DNA of 64,000 nucleotides from Acidobacteriota bacterium (GTDB lineage: Bacteria; Acidobacteriota; Terriglobia; Acidiferrales; UBA7541). The stretch is from assembly GCA_003223245.1 (NCBI GenBank), contig QHYI01000119.1:1-64000 (forward strand), given 5' to 3'. The position numbers were made by a program, and so were the translations under genes. Of the stretch, positions 1 to 10,840 are shown piece by piece (the first letter of the stretch is position 1; every line of letters begins with the position of its first letter). A model generated the notes under the pieces. That model was not told where the DNA came from, did no database searches, and saw nothing but the letters and a program-made list of their open reading frames with translations.

Positions 1-825
1 CCCAAGGTTGTTAACGTCGAGATCATTCCGACCGACCAGCCCACCGCGCCGGAAATAACCGAAGCTCCCAGTTTCGAAGCGGCCTTGAAGGAGGCCTATG
101 CCAAGCGGCCAGACCTGCTCGAGCAAGAGTACAACCTGAAGAACGCCGCCCTCGATGTGAAGGCCACGCACAACGCCCTGTTGCCAACGGCGACCCTCAG
201 CGGCCAGTACGGGACTGTCGGATTGGCCGGCAATACGCGCCCCACCTCCACCTCAGGCCCTATGAGTTCCGGCTTCACCGACGCGATGAGCTCCGTTTTT
301 CATAACACGAATCCTGACTATTTAGCCCAAATCAGCATAACGATTCCGATTCGCAACCGCTCCCTGCAAGCGGACAACCAGCGCGCGCAGCTTGCTCAGC
401 GCCAGATCGAAATGGAAGTACAGCAATTGAAAAACGCGGCTTTGCTTGACGTGCGCAATAGCTACATTGCGCTGACCCAAGACCGCGCTCAAGTCGCAGC
501 CGCCAGTGAGGCGCGCCAATTGCAGCAGGAAACGTTCGATGCCGAGGAGAAAAAATACCGACTCGGTGCTTCCACGACTTACAACGTAATTCTCACGCTG
601 CGCGATCTGATTGCTGCCCAAGGCACGGAACTGCGCGCCCTCGCCAACCTCCAAGAGGCCAAAGCCAACTACGAACGCGCTCTTGGGCGCACTCTCGAAG
701 TGCATCATGTCACCATCGCCGACGCGCTCTCCGGCGATATCGAACGCGAAACTCTCATCCCGGGAACGCTTCACGGAAGGGTCGTGGGCGCCGAAGACCT
801 CTTTCGCGACGGCTCGGGACGCTAG
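1..825 (+). CDS. TolC-family outer-membrane efflux protein, 5' truncated
   Basis: Only the C-terminal part is present: the frame is open from base 1, so the start lies outside the window. The protein belongs to the OEP/TolC family, trimeric outer-membrane channels that take substrates from inner-membrane efflux pumps. The visible part carries the second OEP repeat, with a long helical stretch typical of the family (QQLKNAALLDVRNSYIALTQ, then a segment beginning EARQLQQETFDAEEKKY). It is a close paralogue of the next gene; the two share nearly identical segments such as NVEIIPTD and AQVAAAS.A.QLQQ.TFDAE.KKY. The C-terminal tail ends in LIPGTLHGRVVGAEDLFRDG, a segment the paralogue largely lacks. 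A perfect hairpin follows 15 bases after the stop. Confidence 0.9.
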   Translation, partial: PKVVNVEIIPTDQPTAPEITEAPSFEAALKEAYAKRPDLLEQEYNLKNAALDVKATHNALLPTATLSGQYGTVGLAGNTRPTSTSGPMSSGFTDAMSSVFHNTNPDYLAQISITIPIRNRSLQADNQRAQLAQRQIEMEVQQLKNAALLDVRNSYIALTQDRAQVAAASEARQLQQETFDAEEKKYRLGASTTYNVILTLRDLIAAQGTELRALANLQEAKANYERALGRTLEVHHVTIADALSGDIERETLIPGTLHGRVVGAEDLFRDGSGR

Positions 826-840
826 CGTCGCTTAGCCTTA

Positions 841-875
841 AGGGTTTGCATGGGCGTCGTGGCGATGCAAACCCT
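841..875 (+). terminator. Perfect 11-bp hairpin after the first TolC-like gene
   Basis: Bases 841-851 (agggtttgcat) pair perfectly with 865-875 (atgcaaaccct) around a 13-base loop. It begins 15 bases after the stop codon. No long T-run follows (tcctgttcg), so it may be a weak intrinsic terminator, an RNA-stabilising hairpin or a bidirectional element. The rest of the gap up to 1165 shows no gene I can support. Confidence 0.6.
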
Positions 876-1165
876 TCCTGTTCGTGCCTCTACGAATCAA
901 CTTCTCAACTTCCCGCCAGGCTTTCCCACGCACTTGCGTTAAGACGTTCCTGCTCTTGAACTCCCCGGGGACCTTGTAGCGCCTTTCTGCGTCTATTATC
1001 CTGAGTGTCCGGGGGAGTGTTTCTATTAGCGCATTAAGGCTCAGCGTTAATTTCTCAAAACCAGCCAAGAAAGTGAAACAAATTCCTTTGTTCCAACGTT
1101 TTAGATAGTTGAGTGCAAATCAAAAACGTCCCACTGGGACAGAATCGCGAGGGGTGAAAACCATT

Positions 1166-3277
1166 ATGGCAATGCTGTGGAAGACCGTTGACTCGTTCTT
1201 TCCGTGGGCAACCAGGGACCATCAGCCGCGCATGGGGCAGGCGCTTCGTTCGCTGCTTGCCGCTTTTCTTGCCGGTGCGCTTGCCGCAGGCTCCACGTCT
1301 CCGGCTTTCGCGCAAAACCCGCCGCAGAATCCACCGGCCAACCCTGCTCCAGCGCCCGCTCCGGCTTCCAGCGGCGCGAACATCGCCCCCGTCGCTTCTC
1401 TGGGCGTTGCAAGCCAACACTACTCCCGTGGGCCACGCGCTTTTCCAAACATCTTCAAGCCCTACGAATCGCAGTTCGTTCCGCCGCCCGTTCTGGTCAA
1501 TTCGCCGCGCATCGACCAGCTCATCCACGACAACAAGCTCGAAATCAGCCTACAAGACGCCATTGAGCTTGCGCTCGAAAACAACTTGGACATTGCCGTA
1601 CAGCGTTATTACCCGTGGATCTCCGACGCCGGTCTGCTCAATGCCCAGGCCGGCAGCTCTGGCTTTGCCACGCCTGGAGTAGCCATTCCCTCCTCTTCCG
1701 CCCTCGTTAATCCATTCGTGTTCTTCATTCAGAACTTCGATCCGCTCATCACCAGCTCGACTCAGATAGTAGACGCCGTGACACCGATCAACAACCCCTT
1801 CATTTCCGGCGCCGGCACTACCGGCGCTGCTTCGGTTGTTTCGCATAGCTCTCAGTTCAATAACCAGTATTCGGAGACCTTCCATACGGGAACCAACATA
1901 ACCGTGGGCTGGAACAATACGCGCAGCAGTTCCAATATCGCCAACTTCTTTAATCCGGACGTCAGTTCCAACCTTCAAGTTACTCTTTCGCAGCCTTTGT
2001 TGAACGGCTTCGGCAAGCAATTGTGGACGCGCAACATTCGCATCGCCAACAACAACCGCAAAATTGCAGACTGGGCCTTTGCTCAGCAAGCCATCACCAC
2101 CGTCACGACCACCGTGAATGACTATTGGGAACTGGTTTATGCCCGTGAAAATGTAAAAGTCAATCAGCAGGCCGTTGCGGTCGCGCAGAAGCTCTACGAA
2201 GACAACAAAAAGCAGTTGGAGATCGGAAGCTTGGCTCCTCTGGAAGTGACTCGTTCGGAATCGGAACTCGCCACGGATCAGCAGAACCTCATCTTTGCCC
2301 AGACCACGCAGCTCCAGGATGAGCAAACTTTGAAAAACGACATCTCCAAGGATCCGCTCGCTCCGAATATCATCAACGTCGAAATCATTCCTACGGATGA
2401 GCCAAAGCCCCCAGAAGTCGTCGAAGCCCCTACCTTTGAAGACGCCATTAAGGAAGCCTTCGCGAAACGGCCCGAACTTCAAGAAGAGGCCTACAACCTG
2501 AAGAACGCTGATATTGACGCTCGCGCAACCAGGAACGCCCTTCTGCCGTCACTCACTGCGAGCGCATTCTATGAATCTTCTGGGTTAGCCGGAAACTCCT
2601 TGACTCCCACGGGCTTGAAGACCATAAGCACGAAAATTCCCATCGTCGATGCTAACGGCAACCCCATTAGCGTCGACATCAACAATGTGCCAACGCCTAT
2701 CTTCGAGTCCACCACGGTTCCGACGGGCACGACCGTTTCCCAAAACGGTTTCACCACGGCGCAAAACCAGGTCTTTCACAATCGTTTTCCCGTGTACGCC
2801 GGCCAGTTGACCTTGACCCTTCCTTTGCGCAACCGCCAGGCCCAGGCCTTTCACGCCCGCGCTCTGCTCGAGCAACGGCAACTCCAAACGCAAATGCAGC
2901 AATTGCGAAACGCCGCGCTTCTCGACGTGCGCAAAAGCTATATCATGCTGACCCAAGACCGCGCGCAGGTGGCGGCCGCCAGCAAGGCACGGCAGCTTCA
3001 GCAGCAGACCTTCGATGCCGAGCAGAAGAAGTATCAGCTTGGGGCTTCCACGGTTTACCAAGTCATTTTGACGCAACGCGACCTCATTACCGCAGAAGGC
3101 AACGAGATCCGCGCCCTCGCCAATCTGGTCGAAGCCAAAGCCAGCTATGAACGAGCCGTAGGTCGCACCTTGGAGGTCAATCACGTTACGATCGCGGATG
3201 CGACGCGTCGGCGTGGACAAGCTCTTCTCCGGTTCGGATGCCGGCCAGAAGTAACGTCTGCCACCTTGTCTTTGTAG
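1166..3277 (+). CDS. TolC-family outer-membrane efflux protein
   Basis: About 703 residues. The ATG at 1166 is chosen because GAGGGGTG lies just upstream and a signal peptide follows (hydrophobic LLAAFLAGALAAG, ending ..SPAFAQ). A TTG at 1109 would add 19 residues before the signal and is less likely. After a proline/alanine-rich linker come two OEP repeats: the first around residues 110-430 starts with ISLQDAIELALENNLDIAVQ, the second from about 430 starts with FEDAIKEAFAKRPELQEEAY. The long inserts relative to E. coli TolC are common in Acidobacteria. It is a tandem paralogue of the truncated gene at the left edge. Its last 25 residues (from TRRRGQ) look frameshifted: another frame from about 3207 reads RRVGVDKLFSGSDAGQK, which matches the paralogue's tail better. 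Pump partners are not in view. Confidence 0.9.
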   Translation: MAMLWKTVDSFFPWATRDHQPRMGQALRSLLAAFLAGALAAGSTSPAFAQNPPQNPPANPAPAPAPASSGANIAPVASLGVASQHYSRGPRAFPNIFKPYESQFVPPPVLVNSPRIDQLIHDNKLEISLQDAIELALENNLDIAVQRYYPWISDAGLLNAQAGSSGFATPGVAIPSSSALVNPFVFFIQNFDPLITSSTQIVDAVTPINNPFISGAGTTGAASVVSHSSQFNNQYSETFHTGTNITVGWNNTRSSSNIANFFNPDVSSNLQVTLSQPLLNGFGKQLWTRNIRIANNNRKIADWAFAQQAITTVTTTVNDYWELVYARENVKVNQQAVAVAQKLYEDNKKQLEIGSLAPLEVTRSESELATDQQNLIFAQTTQLQDEQTLKNDISKDPLAPNIINVEIIPTDEPKPPEVVEAPTFEDAIKEAFAKRPELQEEAYNLKNADIDARATRNALLPSLTASAFYESSGLAGNSLTPTGLKTISTKIPIVDANGNPISVDINNVPTPIFESTTVPTGTTVSQNGFTTAQNQVFHNRFPVYAGQLTLTLPLRNRQAQAFHARALLEQRQLQTQMQQLRNAALLDVRKSYIMLTQDRAQVAAASKARQLQQQTFDAEQKKYQLGASTVYQVILTQRDLITAEGNEIRALANLVEAKASYERAVGRTLEVNHVTIADATRRRGQALLRFGCRPEVTSATLSL

Positions 3278-3283
3278 GCGTAG

Positions 3284-3303
3284 GGGCACGGCACGCCGTG
3301 CCC
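3284..3303. repeat. REP-like palindrome
   Basis: gggcacggc and gccgtgccc form a 9-bp inverted repeat around a 2-base centre, six bases after the TolC-like stop. Similar GC-rich palindromes occur at 16058, 35697 and 38955, which suggests small dispersed elements. It could also act as the transcription end of the gene before it. Confidence 0.55.
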
Positions 3304-3877
3304 ACTCTTGTCCCGCCTCGCAAGCGCCGTTAGGCGCGCCACACGTTAGCCCAGCGCGTGAGCGCTCGGTGGGATGTCCCAAAATCGTCCGGCGCCACAG
3401 GCGCGGCACGATTCTCTCCCGCGGCTTTCTTTTCGCGCCCTGCTTGCTATACTCCGAGACACCCCAAGCGGCCATAATGCGATTCGAAAGAGTCGGCTCG
3501 TCGCCAGGGCCGAAAGAGTGCCACAGAGAGACGGTGGCAGCCGTCCGGAGGCGGCGCAAAATCGTTTTGGTACAACCAATACCAGGTGGACTTGCTGCGC
3601 GAAAAGCCCTGAACCTGGGGTGGAGCTCAGGCCGCACGCCAGCCCCCCGCGCGAGGGAGGCGGGACGTTTTCTGCTTCCCCTACCGCCCATCAAGCAAAC
3701 GACTTCTCTTCCCAAAGTGGAACTCGTCGACCTTGCCAGCCTCAGCTTGTATCTGCTTCCAACCGAACGAATCGCAGTTTCCCGAGTGCTTGCCCGTCTT
3801 CTGCCTTTCGCATAGCATTAGTTATTGAAAATCTGAGAGGTTTTTGCTCGCATGCACGCTCGACGAGAGGTCCGGGA
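3304..3877. other. Intergenic region upstream of methylmalonyl-CoA mutase
   Basis: About 570 bases without a gene I can support. A reading frame open from 3374 runs into the mutase, but its translation is low-complexity and unlike any mutase N-terminus. The first 100 bases hold short GC-rich inverted repeats (for example cccagcgcgtgagcgctcggtggg). I looked for a cobalamin riboswitch because the downstream enzyme uses B12, and saw no convincing B12 box. Confidence 0.5.
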
Positions 3878-5596
<1,719 letters not shown>

Positions 5597-5599
5597 CCC

Positions 5600-6001
5600 A
5601 TGCCCGAAAAGAAAATCAGGGTGCTGATTGCCAAGCCGGGGCTGGACGGACATGACCGCGGCGCGAAAGTGATTGCGCGCGCCCTGCGCGATGCGGGGAT
5701 GGAAGTGATTTACACCGGTTTGCGCCAGACGCCGGAAATGATCGCCTCCGCGGCCCTCCAGGAAGACGTCGATGTGATCGGCCTGTCCATTCTGTCCGGC
5801 GCGCATAATACCATTTGCCCGCAACTCATGAATCTCCTCCACGAAAAAGGCATGAGTGACGTCACGGTCCTCGTTGGCGGCATCATCCCGGAAGCCGACA
5901 TCCCCGGGCTAAAGAAGTCCGGCATCGCAGAGATTTTTCTCCCCGGCACTTCTACGCAGGACATCGTGGACTTCATCTACAAGCGCGTTTCGCGCGCCTA
6001 A
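5600..6001 (+). CDS. Methylmalonyl-CoA mutase, small cobalamin-binding subunit
   Basis: 133 residues, a stand-alone B12-binding domain. It carries the base-off/His-on signature DxHxxG (D16, H18, G21 in [12 protein letters not shown]), the SxL segment (LSILSGAH, near 62-69) and the GG motif (VGGIIPEAD, near 92-99). H18 would replace dimethylbenzimidazole as the lower cobalt ligand. The gene starts three bases after the large-subunit stop, so the two are surely co-transcribed and probably translationally coupled. No MeaB/ArgK chaperone gene lies next to it here. The domain assignment is certain; pairing with the upstream subunit is inferred from adjacency and from the absence of a B12 domain in that chain. 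Confidence 0.93.
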   Translation: MPEKKIRVLIAKPGLDGHDRGAKVIARALRDAGMEVIYTGLRQTPEMIASAALQEDVDVIGLSILSGAHNTICPQLMNLLHEKGMSDVTVLVGGIIPEADIPGLKKSGIAEIFLPGTSTQDIVDFIYKRVSRA

Positions 6002-6011
6002 CGCAGAACGC

Positions 6012-7091
6012 TTAACTCTGGTGGCTTTCTCTGCCGCGATACATTCGCTTCACGCTGCGCATGAGCTGCTTGATTCGCTGCTTCTCATTTTGCCGGGCTT
6101 GCGGGTCGATTTTACGTTGTAGAAATTCCATTTCCCGCTGGAGCTTCCTCCAATTCTCAAACCTTTCTCGATCCACCGTGCCCGCGGCGATGGCTGCTTG
6201 AACCGCGCAGCCCGGCTCCACTTCGTGCCCGCAATCGGCGAACCGGCATTGCGCGGCCAGAGTTTCCATGTCCGAAAATGTTTGTGAGATTCCTTCGCCT
6301 GCGTCCCACAATTGCAGTTCCCTTAAGCCCGGCGTGTCCAGGAGTAAGGCACCACCTGGCAAAACAAAGATTTGCCGCGCGGTCGTCGTGTGCCGCCCGC
6401 GGCTGTCCGCCTCGCGCACTTCCTGTACCTCTTGAACTACATGTCCCATCAAACGGTTCAAAATGGTGGACTTCCCTACCCCGGAAGAACCGAGCAGCAC
6501 AATCGTTTTTCCGCGAGCTAGTTGCTTTTCCAATTCATCGAAGCCCCGCCCCGTCTTCGCGCTGATCACGCACACGGGAGCGCCCATGGCAACCCTCTCC
6601 ATTTCCTGCAATTTTTCCTGCGTTTCTTCGCAGGCGTCTGCTTTGTTCAGAACAATCGCGGGCTTCGCGCCGGATTCCCAGCACTGCGCGAGATACCTTT
6701 CGACCCGCCGCAGATTGAAGTCGCGATCGAGTGCGGAAACCAGCAGAGCCAGGTCCACATTGGCGGCGATCACTTGCTCCGCAATCTTCTTCCCCGCCAT
6801 TTTGCGAACAAACTGGCTCCGTCGCGGTAGAACCTCGTGAATGGTCGTTGCGGCACCTTGATTGCGAAGGTCAACGGCGACCCAATCGCCGACAGCTGGC
6901 CAATCCGCGCCTTCTTCCCGCGCTAGGCGCAGCTTTCCCGCCGCTTCCGCCAGACAATCGCCGAAATCTCCAGCGACACGCCAAACTCCGCGGCCCTGCG
7001 CGACGACTCGTGCAGGAACTACGCTGTCACGTTCGGCGGACTGCCAAACTGCTTTGCAATACTCATTCCATCCCCAACGCAAAATCGACAC
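6012..7091 (-). CDS. rsgA: Ribosome small-subunit-dependent GTPase A
   Basis: 359 residues from a GTG at 7091 that has GGGAGG (7100-7105) eight bases upstream; longer readings have no such site. RsgA is a circularly permuted GTPase that helps late 30S ribosome maturation. The order is as expected: OB-fold region (about 25-90), NKAD (G4, 149-152), P-loop GSSGVGKST (201-209), DTPG (G3, 252-255), then the zinc-binding C282-x4-C287-x-H289-x5-C295 and a basic helical C-terminus that contacts rRNA. It is convergent with the mutase small subunit, 10 bases apart. Confidence 0.95.
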   Translation of the reverse strand: MSILRWGWNEYCKAVWQSAERDSVVPARVVAQGRGVWRVAGDFGDCLAEAAGKLRLAREEGADWPAVGDWVAVDLRNQGAATTIHEVLPRRSQFVRKMAGKKIAEQVIAANVDLALLVSALDRDFNLRRVERYLAQCWESGAKPAIVLNKADACEETQEKLQEMERVAMGAPVCVISAKTGRGFDELEKQLARGKTIVLLGSSGVGKSTILNRLMGHVVQEVQEVREADSRGRHTTTARQIFVLPGGALLLDTPGLRELQLWDAGEGISQTFSDMETLAAQCRFADCGHEVEPGCAVQAAIAAGTVDRERFENWRKLQREMEFLQRKIDPQARQNEKQRIKQLMRSVKRMYRGRESHQS

Positions 7092-7415
7092 GGTTGTATC
7101 CTCCCGCGGCCATGACAAAACACACGGCCGCAGCTGGCGCCAAAACAAAACTGCTCTGGTTGAATGGAAGGGACCGAAAAGCGCGGGAGGGTGACTCCGT
7201 CAGGTCGAATGCGCCGCCGAAACCGTTTATGAACTCAGTTCAAAGAAACAGCGGAGGCACACCTGCCCGCGCAAGCTTCGCTATGCGTTCGCACAGGCGC
7301 CTCCTTGGCGGAATTGAGCAGGCTTAGCAAGTGGGAAATCCTGCCCTGACTGCGATCCTATCGGGAGAATGAAGCCCCCGTCAATAATTTTCTATTTCCG
7401 TTTTGAAGTTTCGCG
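7092..7415. other. Intergenic gap between rsgA and the M16 protease gene
   Basis: About 320 bases separating two leftward genes. It should hold the rsgA promoter and the end of the protease transcript. An open frame on the plus strand begins at 7111, but it has no ribosome-binding site and no family likeness. No clear terminator was seen. Confidence 0.4.
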
Positions 7416-10241
7416 TTATTGCGCAATCCTGCCTTGCGCGTCGCGGATTTCCATTTTGCCGAGATTGAGTTTCTTCATTTCGCCCTCAATCTTGGTTTTG
7501 TCTCCCACGGCCACAACCACAATCTTTTCCGGATGAATGTATTTTTGCGCGATCGCCTGGGCTTGTTCCGGAGTTACCGCGTCGACGGCCTCCGGCAATC
7601 TCGAAAAGTAATCCAGGGGAAATCCGTAAATAAACAGTTCGGCAAAGGTCCCCGCTTCGTCCGTGCCACGTTCGAATCGCCCGGGCATGGATCGCGTGAT
7701 GGAATCCTTCGAAAGCCGCAGCTCGTCCGCAGTCATTGGTGTGTCGCGTATTTTACGCAGTTCGTTGAAGATTTCGGCAGTCGCCGGCGCGGTTACATCC
7801 GTGCGCACGGCCGAATACTCGCGCAAGTTCAAGTTGATGCGGCTCGAGAACAATCCTCCCAATTCGGTGTTCATTACTTCGAGCGGCACATAGTCCGGAG
7901 TGGTGCGGGCCGCACCTAGCTCGTAGCACTCCAAGGTGGTCTGGGGAGCGCCTGGGCGGTCAACCAAGATCAAGCGCGCGTCGCTACTTTCCAACGCACC
8001 GAACGGGGGCTCCGCCGGCTTGCCTTCTTTCCACGCGCCGAATTCTTTTTCCAATAGCGGCTTGAGCGTCTCAAGCTTAATGTTTCCCGCAATGACCAAA
8101 GCAGCGTTATTGGGGAGATAATGTTCCTGCCAGAATTTCAGCAAGTCGTCCCGCGAAATCGCTTTAAGAGACTCCGCGGTGCCGATGTCCGGATAGCCGT
8201 AAGGATTGTGAGGGCCGTAAAGCGTTATCCTCATCACACGCGTTGCTACGGAGAAAGGATCGTCCTTTTCCTGGACAAGGAAGGCTTGCCGCTCTTTGCG
8301 AACGCGCTCGCTCTCGGCCGCAGGAAAAGTCGGATGCAGCGCTACGTCGGCCAGTAATTCCAACGCATCGGGAAAATTCCGCGTTAGCGCTTGCATGCCA
8401 ACGAAGGAACTATCCATCCCAGCTCGGGACCCAAGTGACGCGCCCAGATCCGCCGAGCGATCGGCAATCTGCAAAGCGCTGCGCGTGGTGGTTCCTTGCT
8501 GCAGCATGCGCGCTGTGAAGCTTGCGAGGCCCGGCTTGTCCGCGGGATTGGCGCCGCTGCCGGAACGCAGCACCAAACTTGCGGCCACGAGCGGCAGGCC
8601 CGGCCGCTCGTTGTAGAGGACGGTCAACCCATTCGAAAGCTTGAACTCTTGCGGAATGGGCAGATGCAACGGGCTCGCCGGCGCGGGCTTTGGCGGGTCC
8701 TTCCGCCATTCCGCCTCAAGATTCACGGGCTCGCCGCCCATTTTTGCCGTGTCCTTGGCTTCCGCTTTTGGCGTCGGAACCTCCGGGCCAAGATCTTGTT
8801 TCCCTGGCTCGCCGTAGACCACAACGCGTTGGTTGTCGGCGAGTTGCGCTTGCGCAAACGCCGTTAGCGATTCGACGGTCGCGGTTTCGTAGCGCGCGAT
8901 ATCTGCACCAAGGAAATCAGGCGTCCCGAGATAGTGGTTGTAACTGTTCAAGCGGTCCGCGACGCCGCCGAATCCACCGAGCGTTTCGAGTCCCTTGATG
9001 ATTCCGGATTCCACCACGTTTCGCGCGCGCTGCAACTCCTCTTCGGTCGGTCCGCTGGTTCGGAATGCCTGCAGCTCGGTATTGATGGCTTTCTCGAGAT
9101 CTTCCGGCTTCACGCCGGGGCGAGCGGTCGCTTGTATTTGAAACTCCGAACCCAGCATCAGCGATTGCTGATTTGCGCCCACGTCCAGAGCCATCTGCTT
9201 TTCGTACACGAGTTTCTTGTACAGCCTGCTGGATTTTCCGCCCCCCAAAATTGTCGCGGTAAGGTCGGCCTCGGCGTCGCCAGGTTTGAAAATCGGCGAG
9301 GTCAGCCACGCCTCATACACGCGTGGCAATTGCACGTTGTCTTGAATCACGGCGCGGCGCTCGGCCGTGATCGGAGGCGTTTTTGCCGTAATTTTTGGCA
9401 CGTCTTCGCCCCGTTTGAGGGGACCAAAATATTTTTCAACCAGCTCTTTGGCGTGCTCCGGCTGGAAATCCCCGACGATGGCCAGGCTTGCGTTATTGGG
9501 GGCGTAGTACAGCTTAAAGAAGTTCCTTACATCTTCGAGCTTTGCGGATTGGATGTCTTGGTGCGAACCGATAACGTCGCCGTAATACGGATGACCCTTG
9601 GGATAAAGCAAGTGCACCAAACTTTCTTCGACGGCCCCGTAAGGCTGGTTCTCCACGCTCTGACGGCGCTCATTGCGGACAACGTCCTGCTGGTTGGAAA
9701 GATTGGCCTGATCCAGCTTGTCCGGCAGGTAGCCCATGCGGTCGGATTCGAGCCAAAGCGCAAGCTCCAGCTGGTTCGAAGGCAGCGTCTCGAAATAATT
9801 CGTGCGGTCAAAATCCGTCGTACCATTGATGTCGCTGGCGCCCGCGGCTTCGAGGAAACGTATGTGAGAGTTCCCGGGCACGTGGCGCGAGCCTTCGAAC
9901 ATCATGTGCTCAAAAAGATGCGCAAACCCGGTGCGGCCTGCTGTTTCATACGCCGGCCCCACGTGGTACCACAAATTCACCGCCACCATGGGCAACCGGT
10001 GATCTTCCGAAAGGATAACCACGAGTCCGTTTTGCAGTTTGTACTTCTCGAATTTGATTTGCGGCACTTGCAGCGGCGCGGGTTTGGGAGCGGCTTTCGG
10101 CGCCTGGGTCGTCGCGGCAGTCTTCTCTGTACTCTGCGCTGTCGACTGCGACGGAGCCGGCTTTTGCCCTACCGATACGACCGCACAGAGCGACAACGCG
10201 ATCGTAATTAGCAACACGACACGCCTGTAATGCGCTTTCAT
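7416..10241 (-). CDS. Secreted M16-family zinc protease, two-domain fusion
   Basis: About 941 residues. The ATG at 10241 follows GAAAGGAAAC; a TTG one codon earlier is less likely. An N-terminal signal peptide (LLITIALSLCAVVSVG) and a Pro/Ala/Thr-rich linker are followed by two M16 units. The first is catalytic: inverted zinc motif HLFEH at 108-112, with a distal glutamate in RNERRQ (E191). The second, from about residue 530 (LPIPQEFKLSNGLTVLYNER), lacks HxxEH and should be the non-catalytic partner, as in pitrilysin-like and PqqL-type proteins. It probably acts in the periplasm on peptides; the substrate is unknown. It is divergent from the PadR/ADOP operon. Confidence 0.92.
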   Translation of the reverse strand: MKAHYRRVVLLITIALSLCAVVSVGQKPAPSQSTAQSTEKTAATTQAPKAAPKPAPLQVPQIKFEKYKLQNGLVVILSEDHRLPMVAVNLWYHVGPAYETAGRTGFAHLFEHMMFEGSRHVPGNSHIRFLEAAGASDINGTTDFDRTNYFETLPSNQLELALWLESDRMGYLPDKLDQANLSNQQDVVRNERRQSVENQPYGAVEESLVHLLYPKGHPYYGDVIGSHQDIQSAKLEDVRNFFKLYYAPNNASLAIVGDFQPEHAKELVEKYFGPLKRGEDVPKITAKTPPITAERRAVIQDNVQLPRVYEAWLTSPIFKPGDAEADLTATILGGGKSSRLYKKLVYEKQMALDVGANQQSLMLGSEFQIQATARPGVKPEDLEKAINTELQAFRTSGPTEEELQRARNVVESGIIKGLETLGGFGGVADRLNSYNHYLGTPDFLGADIARYETATVESLTAFAQAQLADNQRVVVYGEPGKQDLGPEVPTPKAEAKDTAKMGGEPVNLEAEWRKDPPKPAPASPLHLPIPQEFKLSNGLTVLYNERPGLPLVAASLVLRSGSGANPADKPGLASFTARMLQQGTTTRSALQIADRSADLGASLGSRAGMDSSFVGMQALTRNFPDALELLADVALHPTFPAAESERVRKERQAFLVQEKDDPFSVATRVMRITLYGPHNPYGYPDIGTAESLKAISRDDLLKFWQEHYLPNNAALVIAGNIKLETLKPLLEKEFGAWKEGKPAEPPFGALESSDARLILVDRPGAPQTTLECYELGAARTTPDYVPLEVMNTELGGLFSSRINLNLREYSAVRTDVTAPATAEIFNELRKIRDTPMTADELRLSKDSITRSMPGRFERGTDEAGTFAELFIYGFPLDYFSRLPEAVDAVTPEQAQAIAQKYIHPEKIVVVAVGDKTKIEGEMKKLNLGKMEIRDAQGRIAQ

Positions 10242-10443
10242 CAAAGTTTCCTTTCGAATGGCTACTGATTGACGCTTAACCGCCGGACCATGCTCGCAGG
10301 TGTCCCCGAGGAACCCGTCCCTAGCTTACCCGCCTTCTGGCAGAGCGCAAGCTTTTTACTTCGCACGATATTTGACGGCTGAGAAACGGCTGAAGTTCCG
10401 GTCCCGGGCCTCCCCCATCGCTTTGGCATTACCTATGGACATC

Positions 10444-10471
10444 CCAAAGGAAGCGTGATACTGTCCTTTGG
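10444..10471 (+). promoter_or_regulatory. Inverted repeat upstream of the PadR gene, probable operator
   Basis: ccaaagga (10444-10451) and tcctttgg (10464-10471) form a perfect 8-bp inverted repeat with a 12-base spacer, ending 21 bases before the PadR start codon. The spacer holds gatact, which could be part of a -10 element. PadR-type repressors commonly control their own operon from such a site, so autoregulation is a reasonable inference. Confidence 0.55.
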
Positions 10472-10492
10472 CCATCGCAAAGGAGGCCGAGA

Positions 10493-10837
10493 ATGCCCGA
10501 GGACAAATCCGAGGTTCTTCAAGGAACGCTCGACCTCATGGTCCTGAAGACCCTGGAAGCTCTCGGCCCCTTGCACGGATACGGAATCGCGCGACGCATC
10601 GAGCAGATCAGCGAAGATCTGTTTCGCCTCAACGAAGGCACGGTGTATGCCTCCCTATTGCGCCTCTCGCAAAAGGGTTGGATCTCCTCAAAATGGGGTG
10701 CTTCGGAGAACAATCGTAAAGCCCGGTTTTACTCCCTCACGAAGGCGGGCCGCAAACAACTCTCCCATGAGACCGCAAATTGGGAGCGCGTCGCGAGTGT
10801 AATTGGAAGACTCCTGCAAGTCGCGCCTCAGAGGTGA
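10493..10837 (+). CDS. PadR-family transcriptional regulator
   Basis: 114 residues, start ATG with AAAGGAGG upstream. The winged-helix domain fills most of the chain: GTLDLMVLKTLEALGPLHGYG is the usual PadR opening, and LNEGTVYASLLRLSQKGWI is the recognition-helix and wing region. Small PadR proteins of this type typically sit directly before ADOP permeases in Acidobacteria and probably repress the operon until a signal is sensed. The permease begins three bases after its stop. The perfect inverted repeat at 10444-10471 is the likely operator. Confidence 0.93.
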   Translation: MPEDKSEVLQGTLDLMVLKTLEALGPLHGYGIARRIEQISEDLFRLNEGTVYASLLRLSQKGWISSKWGASENNRKARFYSLTKAGRKQLSHETANWERVASVIGRLLQVAPQR

Positions 10838-10840
10838 CTC

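Noticed and set aside
3500-3720. Possible cobalamin riboswitch upstream of the mutase
   Set aside because: The conserved B12-box sequence was not found.
3374-3877. Long N-terminal extension of the methylmalonyl-CoA mutase reading frame
   Set aside because: The translation is Pro/Arg/Ser-rich, unlike mutase N-termini, and ATG 3878 has its own ribosome-binding site.
8934-10211. 425-codon open frame opposite the M16 protease
   Set aside because: It is an antisense shadow of a GC-rich gene; the protease motifs on the other strand are complete.
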